Source: Telmatactis stephensoni
Taxonomy: Eukaryota; Cnidaria; Anthozoa; Actiniaria; Isophelliidae
Assembly (NCBI GenBank): GCA_029948255.1
Contig: JALIZF010001734.1
Span: forward strand, 322,501-386,500
Length of the DNA stretch: 64,000 nt
Direction of reading: 5' to 3'
Made by a program: the position numbers and the translations under genes
Part shown: positions 10,907 through 22,199 of the stretch, piece by piece
Layout: each line of letters begins with the position of its first letter
How positions within the stretch are numbered: the first letter of the stretch is position 1
Notes under the pieces: generated by a model
Seen by the model: the letters and a program-made list of their open reading frames with translations, nothing else
Told to the model about the DNA's origin: nothing
The model's database searches: none

Positions 10907-13900
10907 ATGAAGTTCTTGTTGGTTGGTGTACTCTTGCTTGCTTCTGTAGCATACCTTAAGGCAGAGTATGAAGATGAAATTGAAGAATTAACGTTGGATG
11001 AAGTTGATTTTGACGTGGTAAGAATTACTCAATCCAAATTAAATAAGAACAAGTTTGATGAACTGAAATCATAACTAAACATCTTAATTGTACCTTTTTC
11101 AAGGATAAGTGTGACGTGGCCAAAACGAGGTGTCTAAAAGATGCTGGAGACGACATCAAGAAAAAGCTGGAATGTTACATGAAATACAGAAAATGTGTAG
11201 CAGGTCGACCACGACCTACTGGACCACACCCATCCCACAGACCAGTTCCAACAAGACCCGCTTATTTTGTAAGCATTATTTTTATAAGTTGTATTCTTTT
11301 TGATTACATACATAGGTGTAAAAATATTTATCTATCGTTTTAACATCCAGTGACTATACTGGAAAAGATAAATGCAATGATATATATCTTTTGCTTTAAA
11401 TGTTGAATTATACTTAAAAATGCATTTGAAAGTTTTATTATGTTCAAACTCGTCTTAACTCTTGGAATATGACCATTACCCCCAGAAAACGCATTCGCGG
11501 AAGCTTGTTGGAAAAAATAATTGCCCAAGTGCATACGTTTGATGTCAAAACGTAGACCAGTATTCAAAAAATATGCAACTTGATATTAATTTATAGCACG
11601 CAGTGATAATCTTCAGTTCAAACCAAGAAACACAGTGATTCGGCATTCACTTCAAAGCTTTATGTTTCTAGGCCAAGCTAAATTCAAACTGAAATAGCTG
11701 ATATCAAAACTTTACGGTACCCTCATGTTATTACTAGGCGTTTATATGAATTTCTTCGTACTTACCGCGTCACACCGGTGTCGCAAAGCGAACGGTTTCA
11801 AACCAAAAATGTGCTTATTTGTCTGGCAGCAGTGCACTTTTACAATTCCTGATAAATGCTTCTTTAGCAATATTTCGCACATGATTTAATATTGTAGCTT
11901 AGAGGATGAGCAGCTAAAGAATTTTCAAAATAAGTTTATTAGTAGCCAGAGTCTTAGGTAAAATCTTTAAAAATGAAAAAGTTGTATGGGAAACTGTATT
12001 TACTTGAATGAACTAGTACTAATGGTTCAAAATGTTGCTGTTTTTCATTATGCAAGCATACTGTCTTCTAAGCTAATGTATATTTACTATTTAGGTCAAA
12101 TGTAGGAAAGAACAGTCCATATGCTTGAAGAACGCTAATAACATAAAAGAAAAACTTGAATGTGCTGTTAAATTTACGCGATGCATCAGAGATAACCGTC
12201 CTACTTCCATGAATATGAAGCGTCCACCAAAACTGCCTGACTTTGTGGTAGGTATACATCCCACCTGTATTCGACCTGTATATAGTGTATACATACATTT
12301 AAGGGATACATAATGATGTGAATTATGATTTAGCGGCAAATAAAAACCCACGCTAGTTAGGGAAGCCAGGGTGGCCGAGCGGTGAGAGCGCCGGTCTGTC
12401 ACCGCTGTGGTCCCGTGTTCGATTCCCGGACGGGGCATCACATGTGGCTTGAGTTTCTTGTTCGTTCTCTCCCTTGCTTCGAGGGTTTTTTCTCTAGGTC
12501 CTGTGGTTTTTCTCCTGAAACTCAATTTTATGCTTGATGTCAATCCAGAATGTAGTAGTAAATACAGAGAGCATTGGGTACTAGCCATGATATAAAATAA
12601 TTTAATGATTTACTTTATTATTATTATTTATAGTGATTAGAAATGACAGATGTGGAACAGTCCCTTGGGAGTTCCTTAGTGATACCAGATGATCTTCCAG
12701 TTTCTGGCATTACAATCACAGATCAAGAGCGGGAGATTGCAAACCAAGCTCAGATAGAGTTTGAGAATCATCATTATGAAAAGTCTGCTGAAACTCTGGA
12801 TAAACTGTTTGAGATACGACAGAATGATCACAAAGTGATGCATAATAAGGCTGTTGCACAGTACTATCATTCAGAATTCACCAAGACTGATGAATTCTAC
12901 AAAAACTTGCTCTCTATTAGAAAACAGGTAAATAATCACTACTATGTTTATTAGCTAGGAAAGTGATATCTTTGTTTCCTGGTTCCCATTTTGTTTTATC
13001 CTTTTAGGTAATTCCATAGAAATAAAATCAAACATGGAATTTTCATGAAACTTCACACAGTTTTAATTTTTGAGCTGTTTATCAACAAAAGGAATAAAAA
13101 ATGGGGGTCATCTTGTTCATTTTTGAGCTGGATAATTTTAAAATACACCACTTTTTGTGTCTTGAGGACTAAACATTCTAAAATCGAAATAACAGCAAGC
13201 AAGATTGACTTCTTGAACCTGAGCATTGCTAGCTCTCTAAAGTGAACTCTTTTTCCCTCTTTGCATAACAAGCTACCAATATCATGCAATGAATTGATAT
13301 GAAAATGCAGTTGTTAAGCGAAAAAAGGTAAAATTGGATGATAGAATGTACCCTCCTAGCAGCCCAAAAACAGCTTTCAACAACCTGTTTAGGAAAATAT
13401 CTAAAAATCTGGGCATGGAATCTTCCCAGTAATTACATATAATATAGAAGACCTCATTTTCATCGATTTAATGAAATAGAAAACGTAAAGGTGCCCGTAT
13501 TCATTTTGCGCTATTGTCTTGTAAAAGAATTAATCTGTGCGTAAATGCATTGGTGGCCGAGGGTGGACTAGGGCGAGTAATTAATATAGCAACTGTTACA
13601 ACGTGTGTACTCACAAGAAACCCGGCTTTATTGAGCTATATTTCTATACTTTATCGAAACACTAATATTGGGATTCCTGTGGCATGAGATCGTTAACTGT
13701 ACGATTGACATCCGGTAAGCATCCCATTACAGCAAATTACATGAGCGTGTAATATAAAGCCGTTTGACACTGCTAGTTCGTAAGCCGATAGGGGATTAAG
13801 TTTATTGACTTTCGTAACGCTTTCTCTAGTAACCACCAGAAGACGGTTTTCGGTTTTTGACGGTTACTAGACTGAGTGCGTTACTGATTCGAATATAATC

Positions 13901-15605
13901 CCCTTATCAAGTTACTGTTTCAAAGAACGCCCGATAATCAGATTACAACTCTATGTTACACGGTACTTCAAAACGATCTCATGCCACAGGAATCCCAATA
14001 TTAGCGTTACGATAAAGTATAGAAATATAGCTGAATAAAGCCGGGTTCCCTGTGGAAGAGTTCTGTAAACTAACGTTTACATGGCTTTAAGTCTGTAACC
14101 TAATTTTAACAACTAGTTTTGCGTAGAAAAGTTTTAAGAGTAATAATAATAATAATAATGTTTAAGATTTATATACCGCAAATATCTATATGTATATAAT
14201 CAAATGCGGTTGAAATGAACTGAACTGAAATGAAGTATAATCAAACATAAAGTGTTTAAGAATCCCAACTGGCAAGGAGGCAAACCAGTTGGCTATATTA
14301 CAAGCATGGCCGAGAAACTGAATTTGAACTAATCGAAATCGGAACAAATTCAGTCTCAGCTAAAATTTTTGATTACGTCAGTTACGATTTATGAATTAAC
14401 AAAAAGAATCCCTTTCATGCATCCAAAGCCTTAGAATGGACATTTTGCCATTCATTTGCTCTGGCTAAGGGTTCCGCTTTACATTTCTTTTCACCCGATA
14501 ACGAAGAAGTAGCTTTCAGGATACACAGGACACAGAAGAAAATTTATGCCTTAATTTGTAAATTGTCAATGACTACATCAAAAAGCTAAAAAATGGATCG
14601 AGATTCAAATACTTTTAAGTACGAGGGGGTAACATTTTCAAGAAAAACATATATTTTGAATAGACAGTTCTCCTTTAACTTTGAAACAATAAATTGGTGA
14701 TTTTAGGAAATTATGTGCAGTAGTTTAATGATCTTTGAAATCACTACAACATCATATTCATAAATAAGTAGACCTTTTTCGAGTTTGTTCATACCGCTGT
14801 AAAATTAGACAACAGACGCATTGGCGCAGGGTTAGCCTCGAGTCAAGGTAAATTATTCGAAAATACCAGCGAGAAAAGCAAAACATTTTGACTAAGAACA
14901 ATACAGAAATGAGATTTATTCCCATGGATCTTTCTTGAAAAGGAGGCTAACCCTGCATAAATGCGCCTTTTGTCAAGAAGCTGTGCGGTCTCTAGTAATT
15001 CTTGGGTTGCATGTGACGTCACGGCAGCCATCTCGGATGAACTTCAACAAAAGATTTCTTATTAGCGTGTATTGTTTGTTCATCCAACATGGCTACCGCT
15101 TCATTGTCTTTGGATTCCCGAAGGTATGGATGCAACCCAGCAATTGGAAACTGGACTATTTTCTTAGAAATGTCTTCTATTCGTTTCCAAAGGGAACTTA
15201 GCATTGCACAATCAGGTGAAGATTTTTCAAGGATGTCGTTCGAGATCAAACTATGTACGTAATGATTATCGTGAGCAGAGACGACGCAAACAAACTTTTA
15301 AGACTATAAACACAGCAGATATTTTTCAATAAATACATCATTATAACCAACGTGAAAGTATTATCAAATCATCAGTAGATTGTTTTCAACGTTTTGAAAA
15401 ATATTTTCTTGGCTTTAAGGTAAAGTGCACAAATGAGAGAGCAAAGTGCATCAAGGCCGCTAAAGGTGACAAGAAGAAAATCGTCCAATGCTTATTGGCC
15501 TTCCGAAAATGCATCTATAACAGCCGCCCATCCAGAAGACCACGTCCTTCCAGAAGACCACGTCCTTCCAGAAGACCACGTCCTTCCAGAAGACCACGCC
15601 CATGA
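10907..15605 (+). CDS. Gene B: paralogue of gene A, secreted Cys-module precursor, four exons
   Basis: Exons: 10907-11017, 11104-11268, 12095-12247, 15420-15605, all phase 0 with GT/AG borders, about 204 residues. Exon 1 differs from that of gene A by only a few residues (signal peptide, then an acidic stretch ending DFDV). The three cassette exons each have C-x6-C-x12/13-C-x6-C. Their tails differ: the first is Pro-rich with His, the second is short and lacks the RPRPS repeat, and the last ends in four RRPRPS-like repeats followed by TGA. The last intron is about 3.2 kb and carries a SINE, an orphan CNOT10 exon and fold-back elements, so joining to the final exon is less certain than the other junctions. 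AATAAA lies at 15683. Function is unknown; a secreted defence or venom-type peptide precursor is inferred from the architecture. Confidence 0.72.
12364..12560 (+). mobile_element. tRNA-derived SINE (family S1)
   Basis: A tRNA-like head carries an A box TGGCCGAGCGG (12372-12382) and a B box TGTTCGATTCC (12416-12426). It is followed by a body shared, diverged, with the minus-strand copies in the 5-kb array (for example GAGGGTTTTTTCTC). No tRNA cloverleaf or 3' acceptor pairing is evident, so it is a SINE head rather than a tRNA gene. It sits in the last intron of gene B. Confidence 0.75.
12643..12927 (+). pseudogene. CNOT10: Orphan first coding exon of CNOT10 (CCR4-NOT subunit 10)
   Basis: This is an intact 95-codon frame from ATG to a GT donor (AAACAG/GTAAAT), preceded by an acceptor-like TTTATAG. 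The translation matches the N-terminus of CNOT10: the ITDQE motif, then TPR-like helices with NHHYEKSAETLDKL and HNKAVAQYYHSEFTKTDEF. CNOT10 is a TPR scaffold subunit of the CCR4-NOT deadenylase. No further CNOT10 exon appears on this strand, and the surroundings are the last intron of gene B. The retained intron borders argue for a DNA-level copy of one exon rather than a retrocopy. It could still be transcribed as an internal or alternative exon; phase 0 on both sides would allow that. Confidence 0.7.
13618..14052. mobile_element. MITE with about 75-bp terminal inverted repeats
   Basis: The left arm AACCCGGCTTTATTGAGCTA (from 13619) and right arm TAGCTGAATAAAGCCGGGTT (to about 14049) are inverted copies with few differences over about 75 bp. 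They include the phrase GGGATTCCTGTGGCATGAGA. Inside is a second inverted pair around GGGGATTAAGTTTATTGAC and TAATCCCCTTATCAAG. It has no coding capacity. Confidence 0.85.
14810..14975. mobile_element. Small fold-back element
   Basis: GGCGCAGGGTTAGCCTCG at 14822 is inverted at 14941-14965 (GGCTAACCCTGCATAAATGC). Adjacent at 15003-15110 is a second inverted pair around TCGGATGAAC and GTTCATCCAACATGGC. Both lie in the last intron of gene B. Confidence 0.5.
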
Positions 15606-15682
15606 TGATCATTAAGAGTAAGAGAGTCCAAAGAAAAATCTTTTAAAACGATAACACTATCGATTATAGAGCGACTAAAGGA

Positions 15683-15688
15683 AATAAA
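15683..15688 (+). terminator. Polyadenylation signal of gene B
   Basis: AATAAA lies 78 bp after the TGA, in a context similar to that of gene A (TAAAG.AAATAAA.ATTAGTTGAGAG). Confidence 0.65.
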
Positions 15689-15699
15689 AATTAGTTGAG

Positions 15700-16590
15700 A
15701 GTATTATACCACATGAGTTGTTTTCATTTTAACTTCGAAAATTGGGTGAAATCTACATGTCAGTGCAATACCTCTCAATAACTGATCTTCTCAAATGAAG
15801 TTTTTTTCTAACATTTTCGAGCGCCGTCAAGATATGGTGTGAGGCAATAGATTTTGGAAGTCTACAATCATTGCCAAAATTAGTTGGCACGATGTGCAGT
15901 CAACGGATATTTCTACAATTGTACACTTTGTGACCGTGCTATTGGACCCCACTTCCCCCTGTACAATGTTGCTGCTAGATAAAGGGTATTTCGAACTGAT
16001 TGCCGAGTCGTAGGTGTCGGAATTTTCACAGCAACATTGTAAAAGGGGCACGGAGGGAGCCAATCTCATCACCATCTACTTTTCGCGCGCATCACGACAA
16101 TATCGTGCCAATAATACTGGCAATGATTGTAGTCTAGTCTCTAGTCATTTCTATGACAATGGTCGAACTCCTGTATGTTATACGAACCGGAAAAATAACC
16201 AAACTTTTTTAACAAACCAATAAGTGAAAGGACTGAATTAACATCATTTTCACGCAGAATCCTCAAAATCTCCTAAACTGTCCATTGATCACTAGGGAAT
16301 GATAAGACGTCACGTAGTGATGTCACAAGCAGAAGGGACATCAAAAAACCTTGTGGATAGTGTTTTCATATAAGTTTTTAAGAAAATCGCATCGTTGGAT
16401 CATTTGTCTTAATGTCCTTAAGATTTACAAACTTTGCGAGGTGAATCGAGCCAAGCACGAAAGTTTCACTTGCATTTTTAAAATAACCATCACGAACACG
16501 TAATTACTGGAGTCAGTGGTCATGAATTCCCAATTCCATAAATGATCCAGTCCGTATCAATTCCATTTCAGTGATCTTTACGGATCACTA
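15700..16590. other. Intergenic region downstream of gene B
   Basis: Mostly the homologue of the 7900-8340 flank of gene A. No gene is supported; the frames at 15827-16075 and 16014-16223 have no recognisable features. Confidence 0.5.
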
Positions 16591-16591
16591 G

Positions 16592-16860
16592 GAGCAAGGA
16601 TGGCACAGTTGGTTAGTGCGCGGCTTTCGGTGCGAGAGGTCCCGAGTTTCATCCTCAGTGAGCTCACATCCTTGTTTCGACTTCTTTCATTTCTGTGTAG
16701 CTTGAAGTAGCTTTAAATACCCGTAAAACAGATTACTGATGGATAGAAGGGGGTAGAATGAGCGCACCATGGCCTTCCTGGGAGACCAGCTTCTAGCTCT
16801 GCTTCTAGCTGAAGGAACTTCCGACGTTAAATCTAGTGCTTTACCTTTACCTTTTTTGAC
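16592..16860 (+). mobile_element. tRNA-derived SINE (family S2), full length
   Basis: The tRNA-like head has an A box TGGCACAGTTGGTTAGTGCG near 16602 and a B-box-like GTCCCGAGTTTCATCCTC near 16639. The body includes the phrase AGACCAGCTTCTAGCT and a tail of TTTACC units ending just before the acceptor of the orphan exon at 16874. The same body without the head stands before each terminal exon of the array (about 21817, 26905, 32018), and a reversed piece lies at about 46870-46965. Array homology starts inside this element, near 16712. Confidence 0.75.
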
Positions 16861-16873
16861 ATTGTTTTTTCAG

Positions 16874-16927
16874 AGGTTCCAAACAAACGCTTCGTTAAAC
16901 GAACGTAAGGCGCCTGAATCTGAGTGA
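16874..16927 (+). pseudogene. Orphan terminal exon of the peptide gene (left end of array)
   Basis: The acceptor TTTTTTCAG is followed by 17 codons and TGA, the same as the terminal exons of the complete copies except for a Ser-to-Pro change (KAPESE). A polyadenylation signal AATAAA is at 17082. No signal-peptide exon lies upstream, because array homology stops inside the SINE at about 16712. Without exon 1 it cannot make the peptide on its own. Confidence 0.75.
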
Positions 16928-18047
16928 GTGACCTTACAGCACTCCTACTTGTAAATCAGGAGAGCATTTAAAATATAATAACTAAAAGCCTAAATGAATT
17001 ATAAATGATAATTCATATAATTAAGTATATTATGAATTAATTATAGCAATCAGTCAAGTTGCTTTGTAAAACCTGAAGACAAATAAACCGGCAGTAAAAA
17101 GGCCTTCAAATGTGGAATTGTTTTTCTATTCAAAACTAGTCGAAAACACAAAACAATAGCTCAAGCCTTTCGAATCCACATGGTTATTTATATAGCTTTA
17201 ATTAGGATTGAAATGTAAGTTACAAAACTGTACGTAAGGAACAAAATAAATTCGAGTTATTCAGGAACACGTCTAATACACACGGCAGACCTAGGCTCTA
17301 CTTTAAGTGTTGCCAACTGCAGTTAGAATAATTAAGGATTTGTTACTACACTGGACTGAATACACGGTGAAAAATACCTTTCTCCCGAAATAAGGTTCTA
17401 ACAAGGTCGTCCACTCAGTTGTGTGAGCAGAAATGTAGCATACACTTCTCCCTCCTCGAAGGACGTTTCAGACAAAGTCAACAATCTTTCATCGGCGTTG
17501 CCATGTAGTAAGTTTGCAAACGTACCGGCGGCACACATTTCAAAATGAATTTGAAACTACAATACACTACGATAAACCAGTAAACAAAGTTGAACAAGCA
17601 TATAAACATGTTAAAATACCACAAATGCCTAAATGATTGACTACCACTGCGCTTACGACGACAAAATATCAGCGTAATTTTCTTTCTTCAAAGCACAGAG
17701 AGTATAGCAAAACAGACGACCAAAGCAGAGCAGAGCGCAGCATAGTATAGACCAAAGCAGAGCAGAGCAGCGCATAGGAAATCAGATTAAACTACAATAT
17801 TGTGAATCTACAGTAGAATAAATTAAGGTGGTTCGACTGGGTATTGTTTGAAGCGCACTTCCGCTGTTTGATCATGATCACAAAATGCGTCGCCGTCAAA
17901 AACCTCATTTCACAAAGAAATTCATAGCAAGTCTAGGGATAGTTTCAAGTTTCTTTTGATGCTTAAATCATTAATATTATGATCGGAGCTACAAATACTT
18001 TATAGTGACCGCACTGCTAACAAATAATAATAAATAAATAATTTTCC

Positions 18048-18319
18048 ACAGCAGATCCACGTATTGGCTATTCTTCTGCTGGCACTCACACTCACTACCT
18101 CTACATATATTTTGCATACATCGCTCAACTCACATGTTGATTTTTGATGAGGGAGGAAAAACTGGAGAACCCGGAGAAAAACCCTTGTGGCATGGTAGAG
18201 AACAACACATCAAACAAACTCAATTTACATATGAACCGATGTCCGAGCCGAGACTCGAACCCGGACCATAGCGTTGCAAGCTAGGCCGGTACTCTCACCA
18301 ATCGGCCAACCATGCCACC
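18048..18319 (-). mobile_element. SINE S1, minus strand (unit 1)
   Basis: Read on the minus strand, a tRNA-like head starts near 18319 (GGTGGCATGGTTGGCCGATT) with a B box GGGTTCGAGTCTC at about 18250-18262. The body continues to AGCAGAAGAATAGCC and an A/T-rich tail near 18050. The neighbouring unit borders fall within this element. Confidence 0.75.
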
Positions 18320-18655
18320 CATGCTATTTTCACAAACATGAAATTTCTAGACAAAATAAAGTTTTGTACAAATGGCGTTTATTGGTTCATAGAATCCAAA
18401 TCAGGTTCTTCGCTGTTACCGTGTTTAAAAGATTTCCATGGAAGCGTTTTCGAATAAAACGCGCTTAAACTTTTACGCACCAAAAAAGTAAATAATTCAA
18501 AGTATTTAATTTTGGCCAAAATCTTACTTAAAGGACTCAGAAACAGCTTCTTTAGAGCTCATTTTGTCGACATACTCTTTAATTGTTTGTTTGGAGAAAT
18601 AGAACAAAATTCCTTTGCGCCGGCAATTTTGAGAAATACGAATTTAGGTCAAGCA

Positions 18656-18946
18656 AGAGATCATAATACTAAGAGAGTGAAGCTCGGTATTGATGTCTGT
18701 GCGATGTTCGTGGCGGCTAAGGCTATTTTTAGTAACTTCGCCATCGCGCGCGCAAGGCTCTCAAACAATAGAATTTGATTTTTGACGTGCGCGCGGACGG
18801 GACTGTTCGTTTTCGGCATTTGAATTCTATTGTTTAAGAGCCTAGCGCGCGCAATGGCGAAGTTAATTACTAAAATTAGCCTTAGTCGCCGCGAACATCG
18901 CACAGACTTCAAGACCGAGTTTCCCTTTCTTAGTATTATGGTCTCT
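18656..18946. mobile_element. MITE family M1 (unit 1)
   Basis: Palindromic element with ends ATCATAATACTAAGAGAG and CTTAGTATTATGGTCTCT; the same family as 9426-9712. Unit 2 has the identical copy at 23751-24041. Confidence 0.8.
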
Positions 18947-19804
18947 TGGGTCAAGTTGCATGATAGAGCTGCGCCTTGTCATCATTTGTTTATGATTTCA
19001 CTTATCTTTATAAAAAAACGAGAAGAACTTGATATTCCCTTGATGGTGAATTTCTTTTAATTTCTAACTTCAGTGACAGCGTTTTCACCTAACTGTTTCT
19101 TAATCCTACACATGTCATGGCTATTGAAGCATTGTAAGTATCCAAAATAAGTTATCAAAACGTAAATTTTTAGACCGCTTACTTCAGGTTGATCACGTTG
19201 ACAATATATGCACAGATATTATTTTACTTGGTCATTATAATTTCTAGGGAGATGGAACGCGTCAACAACCATAAAAGTTAAAAACGACGCGTCCCCCTTT
19301 CATAACATATGTATAGAAGAATTAACTCAAAACTCTTTACAAAGACGTCAAGAACATGTTATAATTATAGAAAAGGTAGTACAGTAAAATCTTTAGAACA
19401 ATCCTATTCGTGGGTATTTCAAAATATCGGCATAGTAATCGTGTAAAAGTGACGATTTTAATGATTCTTTCATAATTTTGTTTTTGAATTGGCACCTTTT
19501 AGGGGTAGAAATCAATTGTTGTCACGCCCAACAAGATAAGACTAAGGTACCTTTTGTAGGGGTCATTTTCAACATTTCCGACGAGTATTCCCGCCCTTTT
19601 ATGCATAGAAGTCTCCCCCGGGCTAAATTTGCCTTCAAATTACAGCAGTAATCCTTATTCATTTCTTTATAATTCAATTATTTTTAAGATGTATTTTCTT
19701 CCTTTAAAAAATCCATTTAATTTTCGCGAAACTCTAAGTTGATGCTGTACAACATATTACACAGAACATTATTTAAGCTCAGTTTTTGCTTCGACGAATC
19801 AAAT

Positions 19805-20113
19805 CTTTTAGTTGTTTAAGCAGGTTGGATTTCTGGCAACCATTATTGGCTGATGTGGACCTGCTGGCACTCACACTCACTACCTCTGCATTAAATATTT
19901 TTCATACATCACTCAACTCGCATGTTGATTTTTGCTGAGGGAGGAAAAACCGGAGAACCCGGAGAAAAAACCCTCGTGACATGGGAGAGAACAACACATC
20001 AAACAAACTCAACTCACATGTGGCATCCAGCAGGGCTCGAACCAGTGACCCGACCCGTTGGACCACAGCGGTGAGAGGGGAGTGGCTTAACCACTACGCC
20101 ATCCATGCCACCC
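19805..20113 (-). mobile_element. SINE with LINE-like 3' tail (unit 1)
   Basis: Minus strand: the tRNA-like head starts near 20113 (GGGTGGCATGGATGGCG). The body matches S1, and the 3' tail contains AGCAGGTCCACATCAGCC and AACCTGCTT, phrases also found at the 3' end of the LINE-like insertion at 31786-31880. It is present in units 1 and 2 but absent at the equivalent site of unit 3 (near 30010). Confidence 0.7.
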
Positions 20114-20910
20114 AAAGTTTAAATTTGAAGTAAAAAATACCTACAACACAAATTAATGGATTTGACTCAAGTTGTACGGGTGTTGCGCAGAAAATCGTCG
20201 TTGTAAATCATCTCGCCTTACATGATATGAAATCGTATGAAATGAATAGGAAATATAAACGATTTTCGTTTTTATGGATGCAAAACATTCCTTCCGTTTC
20301 GAAATCAAATGGGAATAAAACATATATGCGTGCGTACAGCCAGCGATCACGTGAAAACTAGTTGTAGGCCATGCAAAACAGAGCAGAACATGCAGAGCAT
20401 AGAAAATCAGTTCAAAGTACAGCCTAAACTAGTTAAATTCCCATTGGCTGTAAGTAAAGGATTAGTGACGTCATTCCTTATTCCATTTTTTAAAATGTTT
20501 TAATAAGAGTGTGCCAAACCTTACCTTATTATTACAACGTGCCCTTGTCGTCAAACAAAACTTCATTCAAAGGTAACGTTTAATACTGAAGTATATTAAG
20601 TTATACTAATACTTCTATAGATTAGTGCTAGCTTAAAATCTAAACCTATACCTTAATTTACATGGGAAATCCAGATAAGAGTCCTCTTTTCCAACTCCCA
20701 AAAGGGTTATTGGGTCCTTAAATAAGCAACGGCGACGGACGACGTCTTCGAGTTTCTTTCTTAAAAGCCGGTCAACAAGCCCCAACTGACATTGTAGCGA
20801 GAACGGGAACCTCCATGAAACTACCAATATTGCGTCAAGTGTATCCTTAGTAGAGCTTACACTGTTATACTACCTTAAGACTGTCTATTGATGTAGGTCT
20901 ACCAGAGAAC

Positions 20911-22041
20911 ATGAAGGTATTGTTGGTTCTTCTCCTCTGTGTGTTGATTTGCCACCATGCCAGTGGTTTTAAAGGCCCATGCCCTAAAGGTATGGTTTGT
21001 GCGACTGGCTCCAAGAAACTCCATCGTGATGCCAAGTCAAAACAAGATTCATTGAAGGTATACTGAACCTAGAATGTTTTAAATATATTTCTAACAGCAT
21101 GCACATCGACATCGTGTCAATATTTATCTGACTTTGCGTTTATTTTAAACCACCTAAAAAGTTTTCAATGAGCATGACAATCCGTGTGCTTATAGTGTAT
21201 TAATCAGTTACGCTCCTCAGGAAAAATAAAGAAAAAAATCGAGCAGTTTTCTAATGATCGCATGTTTTGCGAAAATGCCCGTAAAACCGGAGAAAATGTT
21301 AACATTGAGTTTTCAGCTTCATTCACATATCGTTCGCTTTGGCGAAATCGCGTTGCTGTCTATCCTTCCAGTTTTTCCATAAAGTACTAGGGGAATATAA
21401 GAAAAGAATGAGTGATTCTTGGGGGAAATAAATATCCAAGAAGTAGTAAAATTTGCCAAGGGAAGTAATTTCAATTTTTGCATAAATTATACCCTTAATT
21501 TAAAGGACCTAAAATATCTCCAAATCCGTCTTGTAGATTTTAGTGAGACTTCTTTCAGAAGAAGGCAACCATCCAAGGTATATGTAGCATCGAGCATTTC
21601 CTTAGCAAATGCATTTGAGAACCAAAATTGGACCCGAAGCTAAAATACATTTGACGTCATTATCACGTGATATTCCGTCCGATCTCCCCAAAATACATTC
21701 AATATTACTTTTTAGTCTATATGTAACTAATGCGTTATTATGGATATGAAATTGAAGTCAATTTGTTTAGGCATGAGAGTTTCAAAGTTGGAAGGTGTCG
21801 ATGTAAAAATATTGGGACGAGCAACCTTAAATACCCGTAGAACGGAGCACTGATGGAGAGAGGGGGGTAGAATGAGCCCAACGTTGGCTTTCTGGAAGAC
21901 CAGCTTCTAGCTTTGCTTCTAGCTGAAGGAACTTCCGACGTTAAATCTAGTGCTTTACCTTTACCTTTTTTGACATTGTTTTTTCAGAGGTTCCAAACAA
22001 ACGCTTCGTTAAACGAACGTAAGGCGTCTGAATCTGAGTGA
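20911..22041 (+). CDS. Small secreted peptide gene, copy 1
   Basis: Two exons: 20911-21057 (49 codons) and 21988-22041 (17 codons plus TGA), phase 0, with a donor at 21058 and the acceptor TTTTTTCAG before 21988. The protein is about 66 residues. It has a signal peptide (KVLLVLLLCVLICHHASG, likely cut after SG), then a short region with two cysteines in C-x5-C, a Lys-rich stretch, and a KR pair created exactly at the exon junction. The tail contains an N-glycosylation sequon (NAS) and ends acidic. AATAAA is at 22194. The family is not recognised. The form suits a secreted signalling or defence peptide, possibly cut at KR, which is inference. Confidence 0.7.
21817..21970 (+). mobile_element. 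SINE S2, 5'-truncated (unit 1)
   Basis: The body and TTTACC tail of the S2 element, without the tRNA head, end 18 bp before the terminal-exon acceptor and so lie in the intron of copy 1. Equivalent copies are at about 26905-27058 and 32018-32170. Confidence 0.7.
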
Positions 22042-22193
22042 AAGACCATACAGCACTCCTACTAGTAAATCAGGAGAGCATTTAAAATATAATAACTAAA
22101 AGCCTAAATGAATTATAAATGATAGTTCATATAATTAACTATATTATAAATTAATTAGCAATCAGTCAAGTTGCTTTGTAAAACCTGAAGACA

Positions 22194-22199
22194 AATAAA
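22194..22199 (+). terminator. Polyadenylation signal, peptide gene copy 1
   Basis: AATAAA lies 153 bp after the stop codon. It is conserved at 17082, 27282 and 32395. Confidence 0.55.

Noticed and set aside
12364..12440. tRNA gene
   Set aside because: A and B boxes are present, but there is no cloverleaf or acceptor stem. The sequence runs into a SINE body repeated elsewhere in the window.
21419..21643. Possible extra exon of the peptide gene (74 codons, repeated at 26507)
   Set aside because: It lies in the intron, is not kept open in unit 3 where an indel falls near 31450, and has no fitting splice sites.
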